Source of the DNA: Novosphingobium mangrovisedimenti | GTDB taxonomy: Bacteria > Pseudomonadota > Alphaproteobacteria > Sphingomonadales > Sphingomonadaceae | DNA length: 64,000 nucleotides | Reading direction: 5' to 3' | Assembly: GCF_025153475.1 (NCBI RefSeq) | Contig: NZ_JANZXA010000004.1 | Coordinates: forward strand, 186,001-250,000 | Shown here: piece after piece, positions 1 to 10,349 of the stretch | Layout: every line of letters begins with the position of its first letter | Numbering within the stretch: the stretch's first letter is position 1 | Program-made: the position numbers and the translations under genes | Notes under the pieces: generated by a model | What the model was told of the DNA's origin: nothing | The model's input: only the letters and a program-made list of their open reading frames with translations | Database searches by the model: none

Positions 1-1
1 G

Positions 2-712
2 CAGCTGACACGGGCCTTCATGGACAATCCGGCGCTGATTTCCCACCTGCACGCGCTGGCGCTCGAGTGGCAGCTGACCGAACGGATGCAGGCGCGCCTG
101 GCGCTCGATCCGGTGGTCTCGCCGATGCTGCAGGAGCTTATCTCCTCACCGGATGAGGGCACGCAAGGGCTGGCGATGACGTTTCTCGCCGCACAGGCCC
201 GCTGGTGCCAGACCCAGCGCCGGATGACGCTGCCCTTCCGGGACCTGCCCGGAGACTTGCTTCACGGCGTTCTGGCAAGCCTGCGTTCGCTGGGCGAGCA
301 AAGGCCGGATCTGGCGGAACGCACCGGGCGCGCCGAAACCGCGATCCGCGAAGCCTACGACGAGGGGGCGAGCCGGCTCGGGCTGGCCTGGCGGCTCGTC
401 ATGACTCTGGGCGACGGCAACCGGTCCGCGCTTTCGCTTACCCATGGCGGTGTCGCGCTGTTCCTGACGGCGCTGGCGCTGGGGTCGGGGCAGGCGCGCG
501 ACGTGGTGGTGCTCTCCACCCATGAAGCGCAGCTTGCCCGTCTGGCACTGGCGCTGCGTACCGCCGGACTCGAGCCCTCGGGCATCGAGGAGCAGTTTCT
601 CGCGCTTCATCCCGATGTTACGCTGCCCGAAGGTTTCGACCGCTTGGGAACGGACAGCGCCGCCTCGATCCTGGCATCGGGCCACCAGCAGGCAGGGCAC
701 TACGGCGGGTGA
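2..712 (+). CDS. DUF2336-family protein, 5' end outside window
   Basis: The frame is open to the left edge of the window, so the N-terminus is missing; an internal ATG at 20 is probably not the real start. The visible part is alpha-helical and carries the alternation typical of alphaproteobacterial DUF2336 proteins (HALALEW, then LAAQARWCQTQRRM and FRDLPGDLLH). No catalytic motif is seen and the function is unknown. The stop TGA (710-712) overlaps the ATG (712) of the kinase-like gene, so the two are probably translationally coupled and may work in one signalling pathway. The family assignment is from memory of the motif pattern. Confidence 0.6.
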   Translation, partial: QLTRAFMDNPALISHLHALALEWQLTERMQARLALDPVVSPMLQELISSPDEGTQGLAMTFLAAQARWCQTQRRMTLPFRDLPGDLLHGVLASLRSLGEQRPDLAERTGRAETAIREAYDEGASRLGLAWRLVMTLGDGNRSALSLTHGGVALFLTALALGSGQARDVVVLSTHEAQLARLALALRTAGLEPSGIEEQFLALHPDVTLPEGFDRLGTDSAASILASGHQQAGHYGG

Positions 713-2088
713 TGAGCGAGGACGCAAGCATACTGGCCCGCGGGGTAAGCGACGCCGAGGACCGCCTGCTTACGGCGGCCGAGCCGCTTGCCGGGCTGCA
801 ACTGCGTTGCGGTGGCGAACTGCCCGGCACGATTGCGGTCCCCGAACTGCTTGAACTCGTCCGCAAGACGCGCCGCTACGGCTTCCGTCTGGCGCGCGCC
901 ATCTGCGCCCAGGACGGTGGAGAAAAGGTTACGGCCTGGGTCGAAGTCGAACCGTGCGTTGGCGGCGAGGGGTGCGAAATCCGGGTGCGCAGCTGGCACT
1001 CGGCGCCGATTCCTTCGGAAGACGCCGGGGCTGTCGAATACAGGCGAACATTGACCGAGCGCCATCTTGCCGAACTCTCGGTCCAGCTCGATGCCGGGCA
1101 GCGCGTGCTGGCGGTGGTTTGCGAAACGCCCGAACTTGCCGAAGTCGCTGCGGCCATGGAGGCGGGGCTGGGCCGGCTCTGGACCGAGTTCCTGCCGCTT
1201 GAGGACGTCACGCACCATCAGCCGTTGCACTGGCGCCTGCTCGACGGCGCGCGCGTGCGCGTTGCCGGGTCCGAGCGCAACTGGCGCGTCGCACTGATCC
1301 CGCACATGCAGCCCGGGCTCGATCCCGCGGGCTTCGAACTGCTGCTGCTGTCTGACGAACCGGCGCCGCAGCCGCTGCCCGAGCCCGCCGTGCCTGTCGC
1401 GCAGACGCGGCGCAGCCTTGTCGGACAGGATCTTGCGCCCGTGCTCAAGCAGCCGATTTCGCGTATCATCGCCAATGCCGAGACGATCCGTACGCGCCTT
1501 GCCGGGCCGCTGCCCGATGCCTATTCCGACTATGCCGGAGAGATCGCCAGCGCCGGCAAGCTGCTGCTGGAACTGCTGGAAGACATGGCTGACCTCGAAG
1601 TGGTCGAATCCGAAGGCTTCAGCACCGCGCCCGATCGCATAGACCTGTGCGAAGTCGCCCGTCAGGCGGCCGGCATCCTCGGCGTGCGGGCGCGCGAGAA
1701 GGGCATCGTCATCGAGCCGCCGCAGCAAGGCGAAAGTCTTCCCGCCATTGCCGAGTTCCGCCGCGTGCTGCAGGTCCTGCTCAACCTGATCGGCAATGCC
1801 GTTCGCTATTCACCGGAAAACTCGCGCATCTGGATCAGGCTGGAGGACGTGGGCGATCGTGCCCGGGTGATCGTCGCCGATCAGGGACCGGGGGTCTCGG
1901 AGGAACAGCAGGCCCGCATGTTCGAGAAATTCGAGCGTCTGGGGCGCAGCGGTGATGGAGGCACGGGCCTCGGCCTCTATATCTCGCGCAGCCTTGCCCA
2001 TGCGATGGGCGGTGACCTGACCGTCGACAGCGCGCCGGGGCAGGGTGCACGCTTCACCCTTGAAGTACCGGCCGATCCCGACGTCTGA
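712..2088 (+). CDS. Histidine-kinase-like protein without phosphoacceptor histidine
   Basis: A 458-residue protein. The C-terminal third is a HATPase_c domain with N box (NLIGNAVRYS), G1 (ADQGPGVS) and G2 (GTGLGLYISRS) all intact, so ATP binding is likely. Preceding it is a HisKA-like dimerisation helix, but where kinases have S-H-E-L-R-T-P-L this protein reads A-P-V-L-K-Q-P-I (residues 242-249): the phosphoacceptor His is Pro243. The N-terminal 230 residues show no transmembrane segment or clear PAS signature, so a cytoplasmic location is likely. A GTG at 709 directly before the ATG at 712 is an alternative start. It overlaps the DUF2336 gene and may act with it. It could be a pseudokinase, or transfer phosphate through another residue. 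Confidence 0.8.
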   Translation: MSEDASILARGVSDAEDRLLTAAEPLAGLQLRCGGELPGTIAVPELLELVRKTRRYGFRLARAICAQDGGEKVTAWVEVEPCVGGEGCEIRVRSWHSAPIPSEDAGAVEYRRTLTERHLAELSVQLDAGQRVLAVVCETPELAEVAAAMEAGLGRLWTEFLPLEDVTHHQPLHWRLLDGARVRVAGSERNWRVALIPHMQPGLDPAGFELLLLSDEPAPQPLPEPAVPVAQTRRSLVGQDLAPVLKQPISRIIANAETIRTRLAGPLPDAYSDYAGEIASAGKLLLELLEDMADLEVVESEGFSTAPDRIDLCEVARQAAGILGVRAREKGIVIEPPQQGESLPAIAEFRRVLQVLLNLIGNAVRYSPENSRIWIRLEDVGDRARVIVADQGPGVSEEQQARMFEKFERLGRSGDGGTGLGLYISRSLAHAMGGDLTVDSAPGQGARFTLEVPADPDV

Positions 2089-2092
2089 CGTG

Positions 2093-2302
2093 TCAGCGCC
2101 GGCCGTTCCCGCGCCGGGCAAGCCAGATCACGATGCAGCCCACGGCGGCCAGTACGGCGCCGCGCACGGCCCAGGCGCGTTCCGCCAGCATGAAGCTTTC
2201 CGCCGGCCACATCACCACGCCGGTTCCCTGCCCGACCCAGAGCAGGCCCATGGCGACGGCGAGTACGCCGAAAATGAAGGCAATGATCCTCAGAAACACC
2301 AT
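2093..2302 (-). CDS. Small two-helix membrane protein
   Basis: A 69-residue protein with two hydrophobic helices (about residues 3-25 and 45-62) separated by a short loop, ending in a basic tail RRGNGRR that by the positive-inside rule should be cytoplasmic. No known domain is recognised. It converges on the kinase-like gene with only a 4-base gap, which supports a real gene in this tightly packed region. Function unknown. Confidence 0.6.
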   Translation of the reverse strand: MVFLRIIAFIFGVLAVAMGLLWVGQGTGVVMWPAESFMLAERAWAVRGAVLAAVGCIVIWLARRGNGRR

Positions 2303-2472
2303 GGTTGTCGCGCCCCCCAGTTATCCAAAGGCAGGATGATAGTCCGATGCGGCGAGATTGTGGCCATGAATATATGCGGATCGTGGCATCGTTCCGCTTC
2401 AGGAAAGGTTCGTGCCGTTACGATCCGGTGCTATGGAGCCCCGGTTGAATAGCGGATGACCCGGCGTTGACG

Positions 2473-4566
2473 ATGGATGATTTGCGAAACCTCCCTTCCA
2501 CCGAACCGGATGAGGAGGAGTTTGCCCAATCGGATGACGCGTTCGCGCCGGACGAGGGGATCGCGCCGAAGAAACGGCATTCGCGCGCGTGGTATCTTTC
2601 TCGGCTCCTCGCGGTGTTGCTGCTGGGTTTCCTTGTGCTCCTGGGATGGCTGGCGGTCACGGCTCCCCTGTCCAAGTCGCTGCAACCGCTTTCGCCGCCG
2701 CAGATCACGCTGCTGGCCGCCGACGGCACGCCGATTGCCCGCAACGGCGCTCTGGTCGAGGCGCCGGTCGAGGTCGCCAGGCTGCCCGCGCACGTCAGCC
2801 AGGCCTTCCTCGCCATCGAGGACCGGCGGTTCCACGATCACTGGGGCATCGACCCGCGAGGCATGGCACGGGCCTTGTGGACCAACATGACCACCGGCCG
2901 CACCGAAGGCGGCAGCACAATCACCCAGCAGCTTGCCAAGTTCACGTTCCTGTCCGCCGACCGAACCCTGGGGCGCAAGGCCCGCGAGGCCCTGATCGCG
3001 TTCTGGCTGGAAGCATGGCTGAGCAAGGACGAGATCCTGCAGCGGTACCTCTCGAACGCCTACTTCGGCGACAACACGTATGGCTTGCGGGCGGCCTCGC
3101 TCCACTATTTCCATCGCCAGCCCGAGAAGCTGACGCTGGGCCAGAGCGCGATGCTGGCGGGGCTGATGAAGGCCCCCTCCAGCCTTGCGCCGAGCCGCCA
3201 TTATGACCGGGCCGAAAAGCGCATGCGGGTCGTCCTGCATGCGATGGTCGAGGCCGGTTACCTGAAGCCGGATGAGGTCGCCGCCGTGCGGGCGCCGCGG
3301 CTCGACGTGCGCACCAAGACCGACCTGCCGACCGGCACCTATTTCGCGGACTGGGCCCTGCCGCAGGCCCGCGGTCTCAACACGGAAAGCTATTCCCGGC
3401 AGACCTACACGACCACGCTCGATGCGCGGCTTCAGGCCGCTGCCCGCAGGGCGATTGCCGGCGCGCCGCTGGGCTCTGCGCAAGTGGCGTTGGTGGCGAT
3501 GCATCCCAACGGCGAGGTCGTGGCCATGGTGGGCGGCAGGGACTACGCCAAGACGCCCTTCAACCGGGCGACCCAGGCCCATCGCCAGCCCGGATCGACG
3601 TTCAAGCTGTTCGTTTATCTGGCCGCGCTCAAGAATGGCTGGAAGCCGACTGACTCGATCGAGAACACGCCGATCGAAACGGGCGGTTACCGGCCGGAAA
3701 ACGCGGGCAACCGGTATTCTGCCACGATCACGCTCGAAGATGGCTTCGCCCACTCCAGCAATGTCGCGGCGGTGCGCTTGCTCGGCAAGGTGGGAGACAA
3801 GGCCGTGATCGGCATGGCCCGTTCGCTGGGCCTGACATCGCCCTTGCCGGAAGGCGATCCCAGCATCGCGCTGGGAACGGCGACTACGACACTGCTCGAA
3901 CTGACTTCCGCCTATGCCGGTGTGGCCGGCAACCGCTTTCCCGTAGAGCCGACGGCCTTTCCCGCGGGGAAGGAAGGCTGGTTCGACGGTATTCTGGGGC
4001 GCAAGCGCAGCCTGTCGGAGAAGAACCACGCCGCCATCGAGAAGATGCTGCGCGCGGCGATCAATCGCGGGACGGGCAGGACGGCCATGCTGCGTGCTCC
4101 CAACTTCGGCAAGACCGGCACGAGCCAGGAGAACCGCGATGCGCTCTTCGTCGGTTATGCCCGAGACCTTGTCGTCGGCGTATGGGTCGGCAACGATGAC
4201 AATTCGCCGCTGAACGGGGTGTCGGGCGGGAGCATCCCAGCCCGCATCTGGCGCGACTTCATGCGCGAAGCCCTGGGTGAACATTCCGCGCCGGCCGCGC
4301 ATCCCGATCCCGGCGGCCCGGTCCAGCCTCTCGACCTGCCCGACCTTGGCACCATTCCGCTCGGAGAGGTCGGCAACCTGCGTTTCGAGAATGGTCAGGC
4401 GATCATCAGCGGGCAGATCAACGGCAATCCCATCGACCTGCGCATAGATAACGATGGCCTGCAGGTCGACGGCAGCAGGATCGTCGATGAAATCTCGCAG
4501 GGCGTCCGGCAAGGTCTGGATGAGAAGAAGGTCGGGCAAGGGCAGCAGGCACCGCCGGGGCAGTAA
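2473..4566 (+). CDS. Class A penicillin-binding protein (PBP1A-like)
   Basis: Bifunctional peptidoglycan synthase of about 697 residues. It has a cytoplasmic tail, one transmembrane helix (about 41-64), a GT51 glycosyltransferase domain with EDRRFHDHWGID and GGSTITQQLAKF, then a transpeptidase domain with the catalytic STFK (Ser375, Lys378), SSN, and KTGT (Lys547). It polymerises glycan strands and cross-links peptides at the inner membrane. A C-terminal extension of about 100 residues lacks further motifs. ATG at 2473 is preferred to the in-frame TTG at 2467. The gene converges on gltA. It is shorter than many PBP1A proteins and could equally be called PBP1C/PbpF-like. Confidence 0.9.
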   Translation: MDDLRNLPSTEPDEEEFAQSDDAFAPDEGIAPKKRHSRAWYLSRLLAVLLLGFLVLLGWLAVTAPLSKSLQPLSPPQITLLAADGTPIARNGALVEAPVEVARLPAHVSQAFLAIEDRRFHDHWGIDPRGMARALWTNMTTGRTEGGSTITQQLAKFTFLSADRTLGRKAREALIAFWLEAWLSKDEILQRYLSNAYFGDNTYGLRAASLHYFHRQPEKLTLGQSAMLAGLMKAPSSLAPSRHYDRAEKRMRVVLHAMVEAGYLKPDEVAAVRAPRLDVRTKTDLPTGTYFADWALPQARGLNTESYSRQTYTTTLDARLQAAARRAIAGAPLGSAQVALVAMHPNGEVVAMVGGRDYAKTPFNRATQAHRQPGSTFKLFVYLAALKNGWKPTDSIENTPIETGGYRPENAGNRYSATITLEDGFAHSSNVAAVRLLGKVGDKAVIGMARSLGLTSPLPEGDPSIALGTATTTLLELTSAYAGVAGNRFPVEPTAFPAGKEGWFDGILGRKRSLSEKNHAAIEKMLRAAINRGTGRTAMLRAPNFGKTGTSQENRDALFVGYARDLVVGVWVGNDDNSPLNGVSGGSIPARIWRDFMREALGEHSAPAAHPDPGGPVQPLDLPDLGTIPLGEVGNLRFENGQAIISGQINGNPIDLRIDNDGLQVDGSRIVDEISQGVRQGLDEKKVGQGQQAPPGQ

Positions 4567-4635
4567 TCCTAGATCACGCCCGCTCGTGCGGGCAACCTGC
4601 AGGCCCGCGAAAACCGCAGCGATCGACCAGAAATG

Positions 4636-4660
4636 AAAAAGCCCCCGCTTTCGCGAGGGC
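4636..4660 (-). terminator. Intrinsic terminator of gltA
   Basis: On the minus strand GCCCTCGC-GAAA-GCGGGGGC forms an 8-bp stem (one G-T pair) with a GAAA tetraloop, followed directly by TTTTT. It lies about 32 bases after the gltA stop codon, in the interval where gltA meets the penicillin-binding protein gene. Confidence 0.85.
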
Positions 4661-4692
4661 CTTTCCATTCATGCGATGACTCGCGTTTGTGT

Positions 4693-5976
4693 TCAGCGCT
4701 TGCCGACCGGCACGTAGTCGCGCTGTGTCGGACCGGTGTAGAGCTGGCGCGGGCGGCCGATCTTCTGGCCGGGATCCGAGATCATTTCGTTCCACTGCGC
4801 GACCCAGCCGACGGTGCGGGCGAGGGCGAAGAGCACGGTGAACATCGTGGTCGGGAAGCCAATCGCATTGAGGATGATGCCCGAATAGAAGTCGACGTTC
4901 GGGAACAGCTTCTTCTCGATGAAGTAGGGATCATTGAGCGCGATTTCCTCGAGACGCAGCGCGGTCTCGAACAGCGGGTCGTCGACCTTGAGCGCTTCGA
5001 ACACTTCGCGAACGGTGGTCTGCATGACCGTCGCGCGCGGGTCGTAGTTCTTGTAGACGCGGTGGCCGAAGCCCATCAGGCGGAACGGATCGTTCTTGTC
5101 CTTGGCGCGCTCGATGTAGTGCGGGATCTTGTCGGGCGTGCCGATTTCCTTGAGCATGTTGAGCGCGGCTTCGTTCGCGCCGCCATGCGCCGGGCCCCAC
5201 AGGCAGGCAATGCCGGCCGCGATGCACGCGAAGGGATTGGCGCCCGAGGAACCGGCGAGACGCACGGTCGAGGTCGAGGCATTCTGCTCGTGGTCGGCGT
5301 GGAGGATGAAGATGCGGTCCATCGCCCTTTCGACGGCGGGAATCACTTCATATTCCTCGGCTGGAACGCCGAAGGTCATGCGCAGGAAGTTGCCCGTGTA
5401 GGACAGGCTGTTGTCCGGGTAGAGGAAGGGCTGACCGACCGCGTACTTGTAGGCCATGGCCGCAATCGTCGGCATCTTGGCGATCAGGCGGTGGCTGGCG
5501 ATCTTGCGCTGCATCGGATCGGAGATGTCGGTGGAATCGTGGTAGAACGCCGAAAGCGCGCCGACTACGCCGCACATGATCGCCATCGGGTGCGCGTCGC
5601 GGCGGAAACCCTGATAGAACGTGCGCAGCTGCTCGTGCAGCATGGTGTGGCGGCTGATGGTGAACTCGAAGGTTTCCAGCTCATCCTTGCTCGGCAGTTC
5701 ACCATTCAGAAGCAGGTAGCTGACTTCCATGAACGAGGAGTTCTCTGCCAGCTGACCGATCGGGTAGCCGCGGTGGAGCAGCACGCCCTCGTCGCCGTCG
5801 ATGTAGGTCAACGCACTTTCGCAGCTCGCGGTCGACGTGAAGCCCGGGTCGAACGTGAACATGCCCGTTTGCCCGTAGAGCTTGCGGATGTCGACGACAT
5901 CCGGACCGACGCTGCCCTTCAGGACAGGGTAGTCGTATTCTGCGCCACCAGCGCTCAGTTTGACCTGATCACCCAC
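4693..5976 (-). CDS. gltA: Citrate synthase
   Basis: Type II citrate synthase of 427 residues, which condenses acetyl-CoA and oxaloacetate in the first step of the TCA cycle. The conserved [16 protein letters not shown] and [14 protein letters not shown] segments carry the two catalytic histidines, and the [10 protein letters not shown] motif is present. The start is GTG at 5974-5976 behind a strong Shine-Dalgarno AAGGAG. It lies 12 bases after gltX in the same direction and is probably cotranscribed with it; an intrinsic terminator follows. The full length matches the family. Confidence 0.97.
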   Translation of the reverse strand: MGDQVKLSAGGAEYDYPVLKGSVGPDVVDIRKLYGQTGMFTFDPGFTSTASCESALTYIDGDEGVLLHRGYPIGQLAENSSFMEVSYLLLNGELPSKDELETFEFTISRHTMLHEQLRTFYQGFRRDAHPMAIMCGVVGALSAFYHDSTDISDPMQRKIASHRLIAKMPTIAAMAYKYAVGQPFLYPDNSLSYTGNFLRMTFGVPAEEYEVIPAVERAMDRIFILHADHEQNASTSTVRLAGSSGANPFACIAAGIACLWGPAHGGANEAALNMLKEIGTPDKIPHYIERAKDKNDPFRLMGFGHRVYKNYDPRATVMQTTVREVFEALKVDDPLFETALRLEEIALNDPYFIEKKLFPNVDFYSGIILNAIGFPTTMFTVLFALARTVGWVAQWNEMISDPGQKIGRPRQLYTGPTQRDYVPVGKR

Positions 5977-5988
5977 AAGTTATTCTCC

Positions 5989-7431
5989 TTATACCTGCGA
6001 CCCGGCGGGAACGTCTGCCTGCGCTGCGATGCGCGCAAGGCTCTCTTCCCTACCGAGCAGTACCAATACGTCGAAAATTCCCGGCGAAGTCGTCTGACCC
6101 GTCAGGGCTGCCCGCAAGGGTTGTGCGAGCTTGCCGAGACCCAGTTCGAGTTCCTCGGCCATTGCCTTCAGGTTGGCTTCCAGGCCTTCCAGATTCCATT
6201 CGGATTCCCCGGACAGGCGCTCGTGAATCGCGGCAAGGCGCCCCCGCGCCTCGTCGGTCAGGAGCCCTTGCGCCTTCTCGGTCATCGCGAGGGGGCGCTT
6301 GGCGAACAGGAAGGCGGCACCTTCTGCAAGATCGTTGAGGTCCTTGGCCCGGACCTTGAGCACGGGCATGGCGCGTGTCAGCAGGTCGGGATCAGCATCG
6401 CCTTCAAGGCGGTGCATGACCAGACCCGCGAGGCGCGCATCGTCGGCCTCGCGCAGGTAATGTCCGTTGAGATTCTGAAGCTTGGCAAGATCGAAGCGCG
6501 ACGGCGATTTGCCGACGTCCGCGATGTCGAACCACGTTACCGCCTGGTCGCGGTCGATGATTTCTTCGTCGCCATGGCCCCAGCCCAGGCGCAGCAGGTA
6601 ATTGAACAGCGCTTCGGGGAGGATGCCGAGCTCGTCGCGATAAGTGTCGACGCCCAGTGCGCCGTGGCGTTTGGACATCTTGGCACCGTCGGCGCCATGG
6701 ATCAGCGGAACATGGGCATATTCCGGAATGTCCCAGTCCATCCCGCGCAGTATCACGAGCTGGCGGAAGGCGTTGTTGAGGTGATCGTCGCCGCGGATCA
6801 CGTGGGTCACGCCCATGTCGTTATCGTCGACGACGACGGCGAGCATGTAGGTCGGCGTGCCGTCGCTGCGCAGGATCACGAAATCGTCGATCTCGCTGTT
6901 CTGGACCGTCACGGTGCCCTGAACGAGGTCCTCGATGACGGACTCGCCCTCGCGCGGGGCCTTCATGCGTACCACGTAGGGCTTGTCTTCGGGCCAGGTC
7001 GAGGGATCGGCATCGCGCCATTCGCTCTCGATACGGAACGGGCGGCGCTCTTCCTGAGCCTTCTGGCGGCGTTCGGCGAGTTCCTCTGTCGTCAGGTAGC
7101 AGCGATAGGCGTGCCCGTGCCGGAGAAGTTCGGCTGCGACTTCGGCATGACGCTGCGAGCGCGCGAACTGGAATACCGGCGGCTCGTCGCCTTCGAGACC
7201 CAGCCAGGACAGACCGTCGAAGATCGCATCGATCGCTTCCACCGTGGAGCGGACCCGGTCGGTGTCCTCCACACGCAGGAGGTACTTGCCGCCGTGGTGA
7301 CGGGCGTAGAGCCAGTTGAACAGCGCGGTGCGCGCGCCGCCGATGTGCAGGAAACCGGTCGGCGAGGGGGCAAAGCGCGTTACGACGGGCTTTTTGCCGG
7401 TCGATCCGCCCGATGCACTACCGCTTGCCAT
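5989..7431 (-). CDS. gltX: Glutamyl-tRNA synthetase
   Basis: Class I aminoacyl-tRNA synthetase of 480 residues. It has the HIGH-type signature ([12 protein letters not shown], residues about 29-40) and the KMSKR form of the KMSKS loop ([11 protein letters not shown]), then a helical anticodon-binding C-terminal half. It charges tRNA with glutamate. Many alphaproteobacteria carry two GltX copies, one of which can charge tRNA-Gln for later amidation; whether a second copy exists cannot be seen here. Upstream of gltA in the same transcription unit and divergent from comEC. Confidence 0.96.
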   Translation of the reverse strand: MASGSASGGSTGKKPVVTRFAPSPTGFLHIGGARTALFNWLYARHHGGKYLLRVEDTDRVRSTVEAIDAIFDGLSWLGLEGDEPPVFQFARSQRHAEVAAELLRHGHAYRCYLTTEELAERRQKAQEERRPFRIESEWRDADPSTWPEDKPYVVRMKAPREGESVIEDLVQGTVTVQNSEIDDFVILRSDGTPTYMLAVVVDDNDMGVTHVIRGDDHLNNAFRQLVILRGMDWDIPEYAHVPLIHGADGAKMSKRHGALGVDTYRDELGILPEALFNYLLRLGWGHGDEEIIDRDQAVTWFDIADVGKSPSRFDLAKLQNLNGHYLREADDARLAGLVMHRLEGDADPDLLTRAMPVLKVRAKDLNDLAEGAAFLFAKRPLAMTEKAQGLLTDEARGRLAAIHERLSGESEWNLEGLEANLKAMAEELELGLGKLAQPLRAALTGQTTSPGIFDVLVLLGREESLARIAAQADVPAGSQV

Positions 7432-7460
7432 TGTCCGTACCTTCCTGTCCTATACCGGCC

Positions 7461-9641
7461 ATGGCGAGCCAGGCCGCACCGTCTGAAATTCAGCCTTCGG
7501 ACGGTTTCCGAAGCGCTGCACTGCAACATCGGCCATGGAACAGCAATCGCCTCTTGTCGAGGGGGTTGGGCCGAATTGAGCGATTTCTTTCGCGTGCCCA
7601 GTTCAATCGCGCGCCATGGCTGGCGGTGGCGTTCGGCGGGGGCATTTGCGCATGGTTCGCGCTGCCGTCCGCGCCCTGGTGGCTGGCGTGGTGTGGCCTG
7701 TGCCTCGGCGTGGCTGGCGCCGCGATGGCATTGCGTCCCTTAAGTGGGCACTATCCCTATGTTTTTCGTGCGTTCTGGAGTGTTGCTCTGCTGTTGATGG
7801 CGGGTTGCCTGACGGTCTGGGCGCGGTCCGCGACCGTGGGGGAGGTGCCCCTTGCGCGGCCTATCGCCGGAACGTTCACGGGCCGCGTGCTGGAACGCGA
7901 GGAACAGCCGGCGCACGGGCGCGACCGGCTGTTCCTCGCGATGCGCGAGCCGGGCAGCGACCGGCCGATCAGGATTCGCGTGAATCTGCCCCATGACGTG
8001 GACTCGCTCCGGCCCGGCATCGGGGCTGTTATTCGCTTCAAGGCGCGGTTGATGCCGCCGGCGCCGCCGATGCTGCCCGGTGCCTACAATTTCGCGCGTG
8101 CGGCCTGGTTTTCGGGCATCGTAGCGACCGGGACGGTGCTGAAGCCTATCGAGATCGTCGAACCGGGACCGGGCGAAGGGGGAATAGCGGTCCTCAGGGC
8201 CCGCCTCGCGCGCCATGTGCTGGGGCGAATCGCGCCCGGCGAAGCGGGAATTGCCGCAGCGCTCGCCACGGGCGATCGCGGGGGCATCGCCGAAGAGGAT
8301 GCGCAGGCCATGCGCGACGCGGGCCTTGCACACTTGCTCTCGATCAGCGGCCTGCATGTGAGCGCCGTGATCGGGGCCGTCTATCTGCTCGCCCTGCGCC
8401 TGCTGGCACTGTCTCCCTGGCTGGCCTTGCGCCTGCGCTTGCCGGTCGTCGCGGCAGGGACGGGCGCGCTGGCCGGAATCGGCTATACGTTGCTGACCGG
8501 CGCCGAGGTTCCGACCGTGCGTTCCTGCATCGCCGCCCTGCTGGTGCTGGCGGCGCTGGCGCTGGGGCGCGAGGCCTTGTCGTTGCGGATGCTGGCGGTG
8601 GCCGCGTTCTGCGTGCTTCTGCTCTGGCCCGAGGCGGTGACGGGACCGAGCTTCCAGATGAGCTTCGCGGCGGTTCTGGCGATCGTCGCGTTGGGGACTT
8701 CCGACCCCTTCCGTCGCTTCCTCGGGCCGCGGGAGGAAGGCTTCGCCATGCGCGTGCTGCGGCATCTGGCCATGCTCCTGCTGACGGGGCTGGTGATCGA
8801 ACTCGCGCTGATGCCGATCGGGCTTTACCACTTCCACCGCGCCGGGGTTTACGGAGCGCTGGCCAATGTGGCGGCGATCCCGTTGACGACTTTCGTGGTC
8901 ATGCCGCTGATCGCTATTGCGCTCGCGCTGGACCTGCTCGGGGCCGGTGCTCCGGCATGGTGGCTGGCGGGGCATGCGATCGACCTGCTCATGGGGCTGG
9001 CTCACTGGATCGCCACGCGGCCCGGGGCCGTTTCGCTGATGCCGGCCATGGGGAACGGGGCCTTCCTGCTTTTCGTGGCCGGTGGACTGTGGCTGGGGTT
9101 GTGGAACGGGCCGGTGCGGCTGCTCGGGCTTTTTCCCGCGGCCGTCGGAACGCTCATGCTGGCATTGATGACGCCGCCCGATATGCTGGTGACCGGCGAC
9201 GGCCGACATGTCGGACTGGTGGGTGACGGCGGCGAGCGCCTGTTCGTTCTGCGGGACAGCCGCAGCGGCTATGTGCGCGACAACTTCAGCGAACTCGCCG
9301 GTTTGACGGGGGAAGTCGTGCCCCTGAGGCAATGGCCCGGAGCCCAGTGCAACCGCGACTTCTGCACGGTGCCGGTACGCCGCGATGGGCGCATCTGGAA
9401 CGTGCTGATCGCTCGGGGACGCGACAGAGTGCCGGAACGGGCTCTGGCGGCAGCGTGCGACAAGGCCGACATCGTGATCGCGGACCGCTGGCTACCGTAC
9501 AGTTGCCGTCCGAAATGGCTCAAGGCGGACCGGGCCATGCTGAGCCGCACGGGCGGCATGGCCATCGATCTGGCGCAAGGCAGGATTACCACCGTCGCTC
9601 AGGGCCAAGGTGCCCATGGCTGGTGGCGACCCGGCACTTAG
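7461..9641 (+). CDS. comEC: ComEC/Rec2-family DNA uptake membrane protein
   Basis: A large polytopic membrane protein of about 726 residues. An N-terminal hydrophobic pair and an OB-like DUF4131 region (about 110-220) precede the Competence domain with the characteristic HLLSISGLHVSAV and many transmembrane helices. The C-terminal part (VTGDGRHVGLVGDGGERLFVLRDS and paired cysteines CNRDFC) is the reduced, metallo-beta-lactamase-free tail common in alphaproteobacteria. It forms the inner-membrane channel for incoming single-stranded DNA. The ATG at 7461 avoids overlap with gltX; an in-frame ATG at 7413 would overlap the gltX start. Convergent with lexA. Confidence 0.9.
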   Translation: MASQAAPSEIQPSDGFRSAALQHRPWNSNRLLSRGLGRIERFLSRAQFNRAPWLAVAFGGGICAWFALPSAPWWLAWCGLCLGVAGAAMALRPLSGHYPYVFRAFWSVALLLMAGCLTVWARSATVGEVPLARPIAGTFTGRVLEREEQPAHGRDRLFLAMREPGSDRPIRIRVNLPHDVDSLRPGIGAVIRFKARLMPPAPPMLPGAYNFARAAWFSGIVATGTVLKPIEIVEPGPGEGGIAVLRARLARHVLGRIAPGEAGIAAALATGDRGGIAEEDAQAMRDAGLAHLLSISGLHVSAVIGAVYLLALRLLALSPWLALRLRLPVVAAGTGALAGIGYTLLTGAEVPTVRSCIAALLVLAALALGREALSLRMLAVAAFCVLLLWPEAVTGPSFQMSFAAVLAIVALGTSDPFRRFLGPREEGFAMRVLRHLAMLLLTGLVIELALMPIGLYHFHRAGVYGALANVAAIPLTTFVVMPLIAIALALDLLGAGAPAWWLAGHAIDLLMGLAHWIATRPGAVSLMPAMGNGAFLLFVAGGLWLGLWNGPVRLLGLFPAAVGTLMLALMTPPDMLVTGDGRHVGLVGDGGERLFVLRDSRSGYVRDNFSELAGLTGEVVPLRQWPGAQCNRDFCTVPVRRDGRIWNVLIARGRDRVPERALAAACDKADIVIADRWLPYSCRPKWLKADRAMLSRTGGMAIDLAQGRITTVAQGQGAHGWWRPGT

Positions 9642-9665
9642 CGCGGATACGACGCCCCCTGTTCC

Positions 9666-10349
9666 TCAGTGGTAGCGGCGCAGCAGTCCTGCCAGCTTGC
9701 CCTGAACCTCGACTTCGGCGGGCGTATAGATCTGCGGTTCGTAGGCGGCATTGGCCGGGTCGAGCCGGACCATGCCGTTCTCGCGGCGCAGGTACTTGAG
9801 CGTCGCTTCCTCGCCATGGACCAGCGCAACCACGATTTCGCCGTCGCGGGCGGTGTTGGTGCGTTTCACCAGGGCGAAGTCGCCGTCGAGAATGCCGGCA
9901 TCGATCATCGAATCGCCGGATACTTCCAGCGCATAGTGTTCGCCCGAGCCGAGCAGGGCGGCCGGCACCGGCAGCGTCGACTGCCCTTCCAGCGCCTCGA
10001 TGGGCACGCCGGCGGCAATGCGGCCATGCAGGGGGATTTCGATGACGTCGTTCGCGGGCTCGGGAATGGAGCGCGGCGGCGCGGCCTCGTTGCTGTTGGC
10101 GGGGGCAGGCCGGGCCGCGGGCTTGCTGGTCGCGTCCTCGGGCTGGCGCAACACTTCGAGCGCGCGGGCGCGGTTGGGCAGGCGGCGGATGAACCCGCGT
10201 TCCTCCAGCGCGGAAATCAGGCGATGGACGCCAGACTTCGACTTGAGGTCCAGCGCTTCCTTCATTTCCTCGAAACTGGGAGAGATGCCGCTTTCTTCAA
10301 GCCGGGCCTGAATGAACCGGAGCAATTCGTGCTGCTTGCGCGTCAACAT
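9666..10349 (-). CDS. lexA: SOS repressor LexA
   Basis: A 227-residue repressor of the DNA-damage response. The N-terminal winged helix ([14 protein letters not shown] through [17 protein letters not shown]) is followed by a linker and the S24 self-cleavage domain. The scissile Ala113-Gly114 (RIAAGVP), nucleophile Ser147 (SGDSM) and general base Lys162 (ALVKR) are all present. The start at 10349 gives the conserved MLTRKQ N-terminus and has AGGAAGAGG upstream; a longer frame to 10400 would run into the operator region. An SOS box lies 46 bases upstream, consistent with autoregulation. Confidence 0.97.
   Translation of the reverse strand: MLTRKQHELLRFIQARLEESGISPSFEEMKEALDLKSKSGVHRLISALEERGFIRRLPNRARALEVLRQPEDATSKPAARPAPANSNEAAPPRSIPEPANDVIEIPLHGRIAAGVPIEALEGQSTLPVPAALLGSGEHYALEVSGDSMIDAGILDGDFALVKRTNTARDGEIVVALVHGEEATLKYLRRENGMVRLDPANAAYEPQIYTPAEVEVQGKLAGLLRRYH

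Noticed and set aside
2431..4668. Long minus-strand frame opposite the penicillin-binding protein gene
   Set aside because: It lacks any domain and mirrors a gene with all catalytic motifs intact.
4633..7743. Plus-strand open frame of over 1000 codons opposite gltA and gltX
   Set aside because: It is the mirror of two well-supported genes in GC-rich DNA, has no recognisable domain and is rich in the residues expected of antisense frames.
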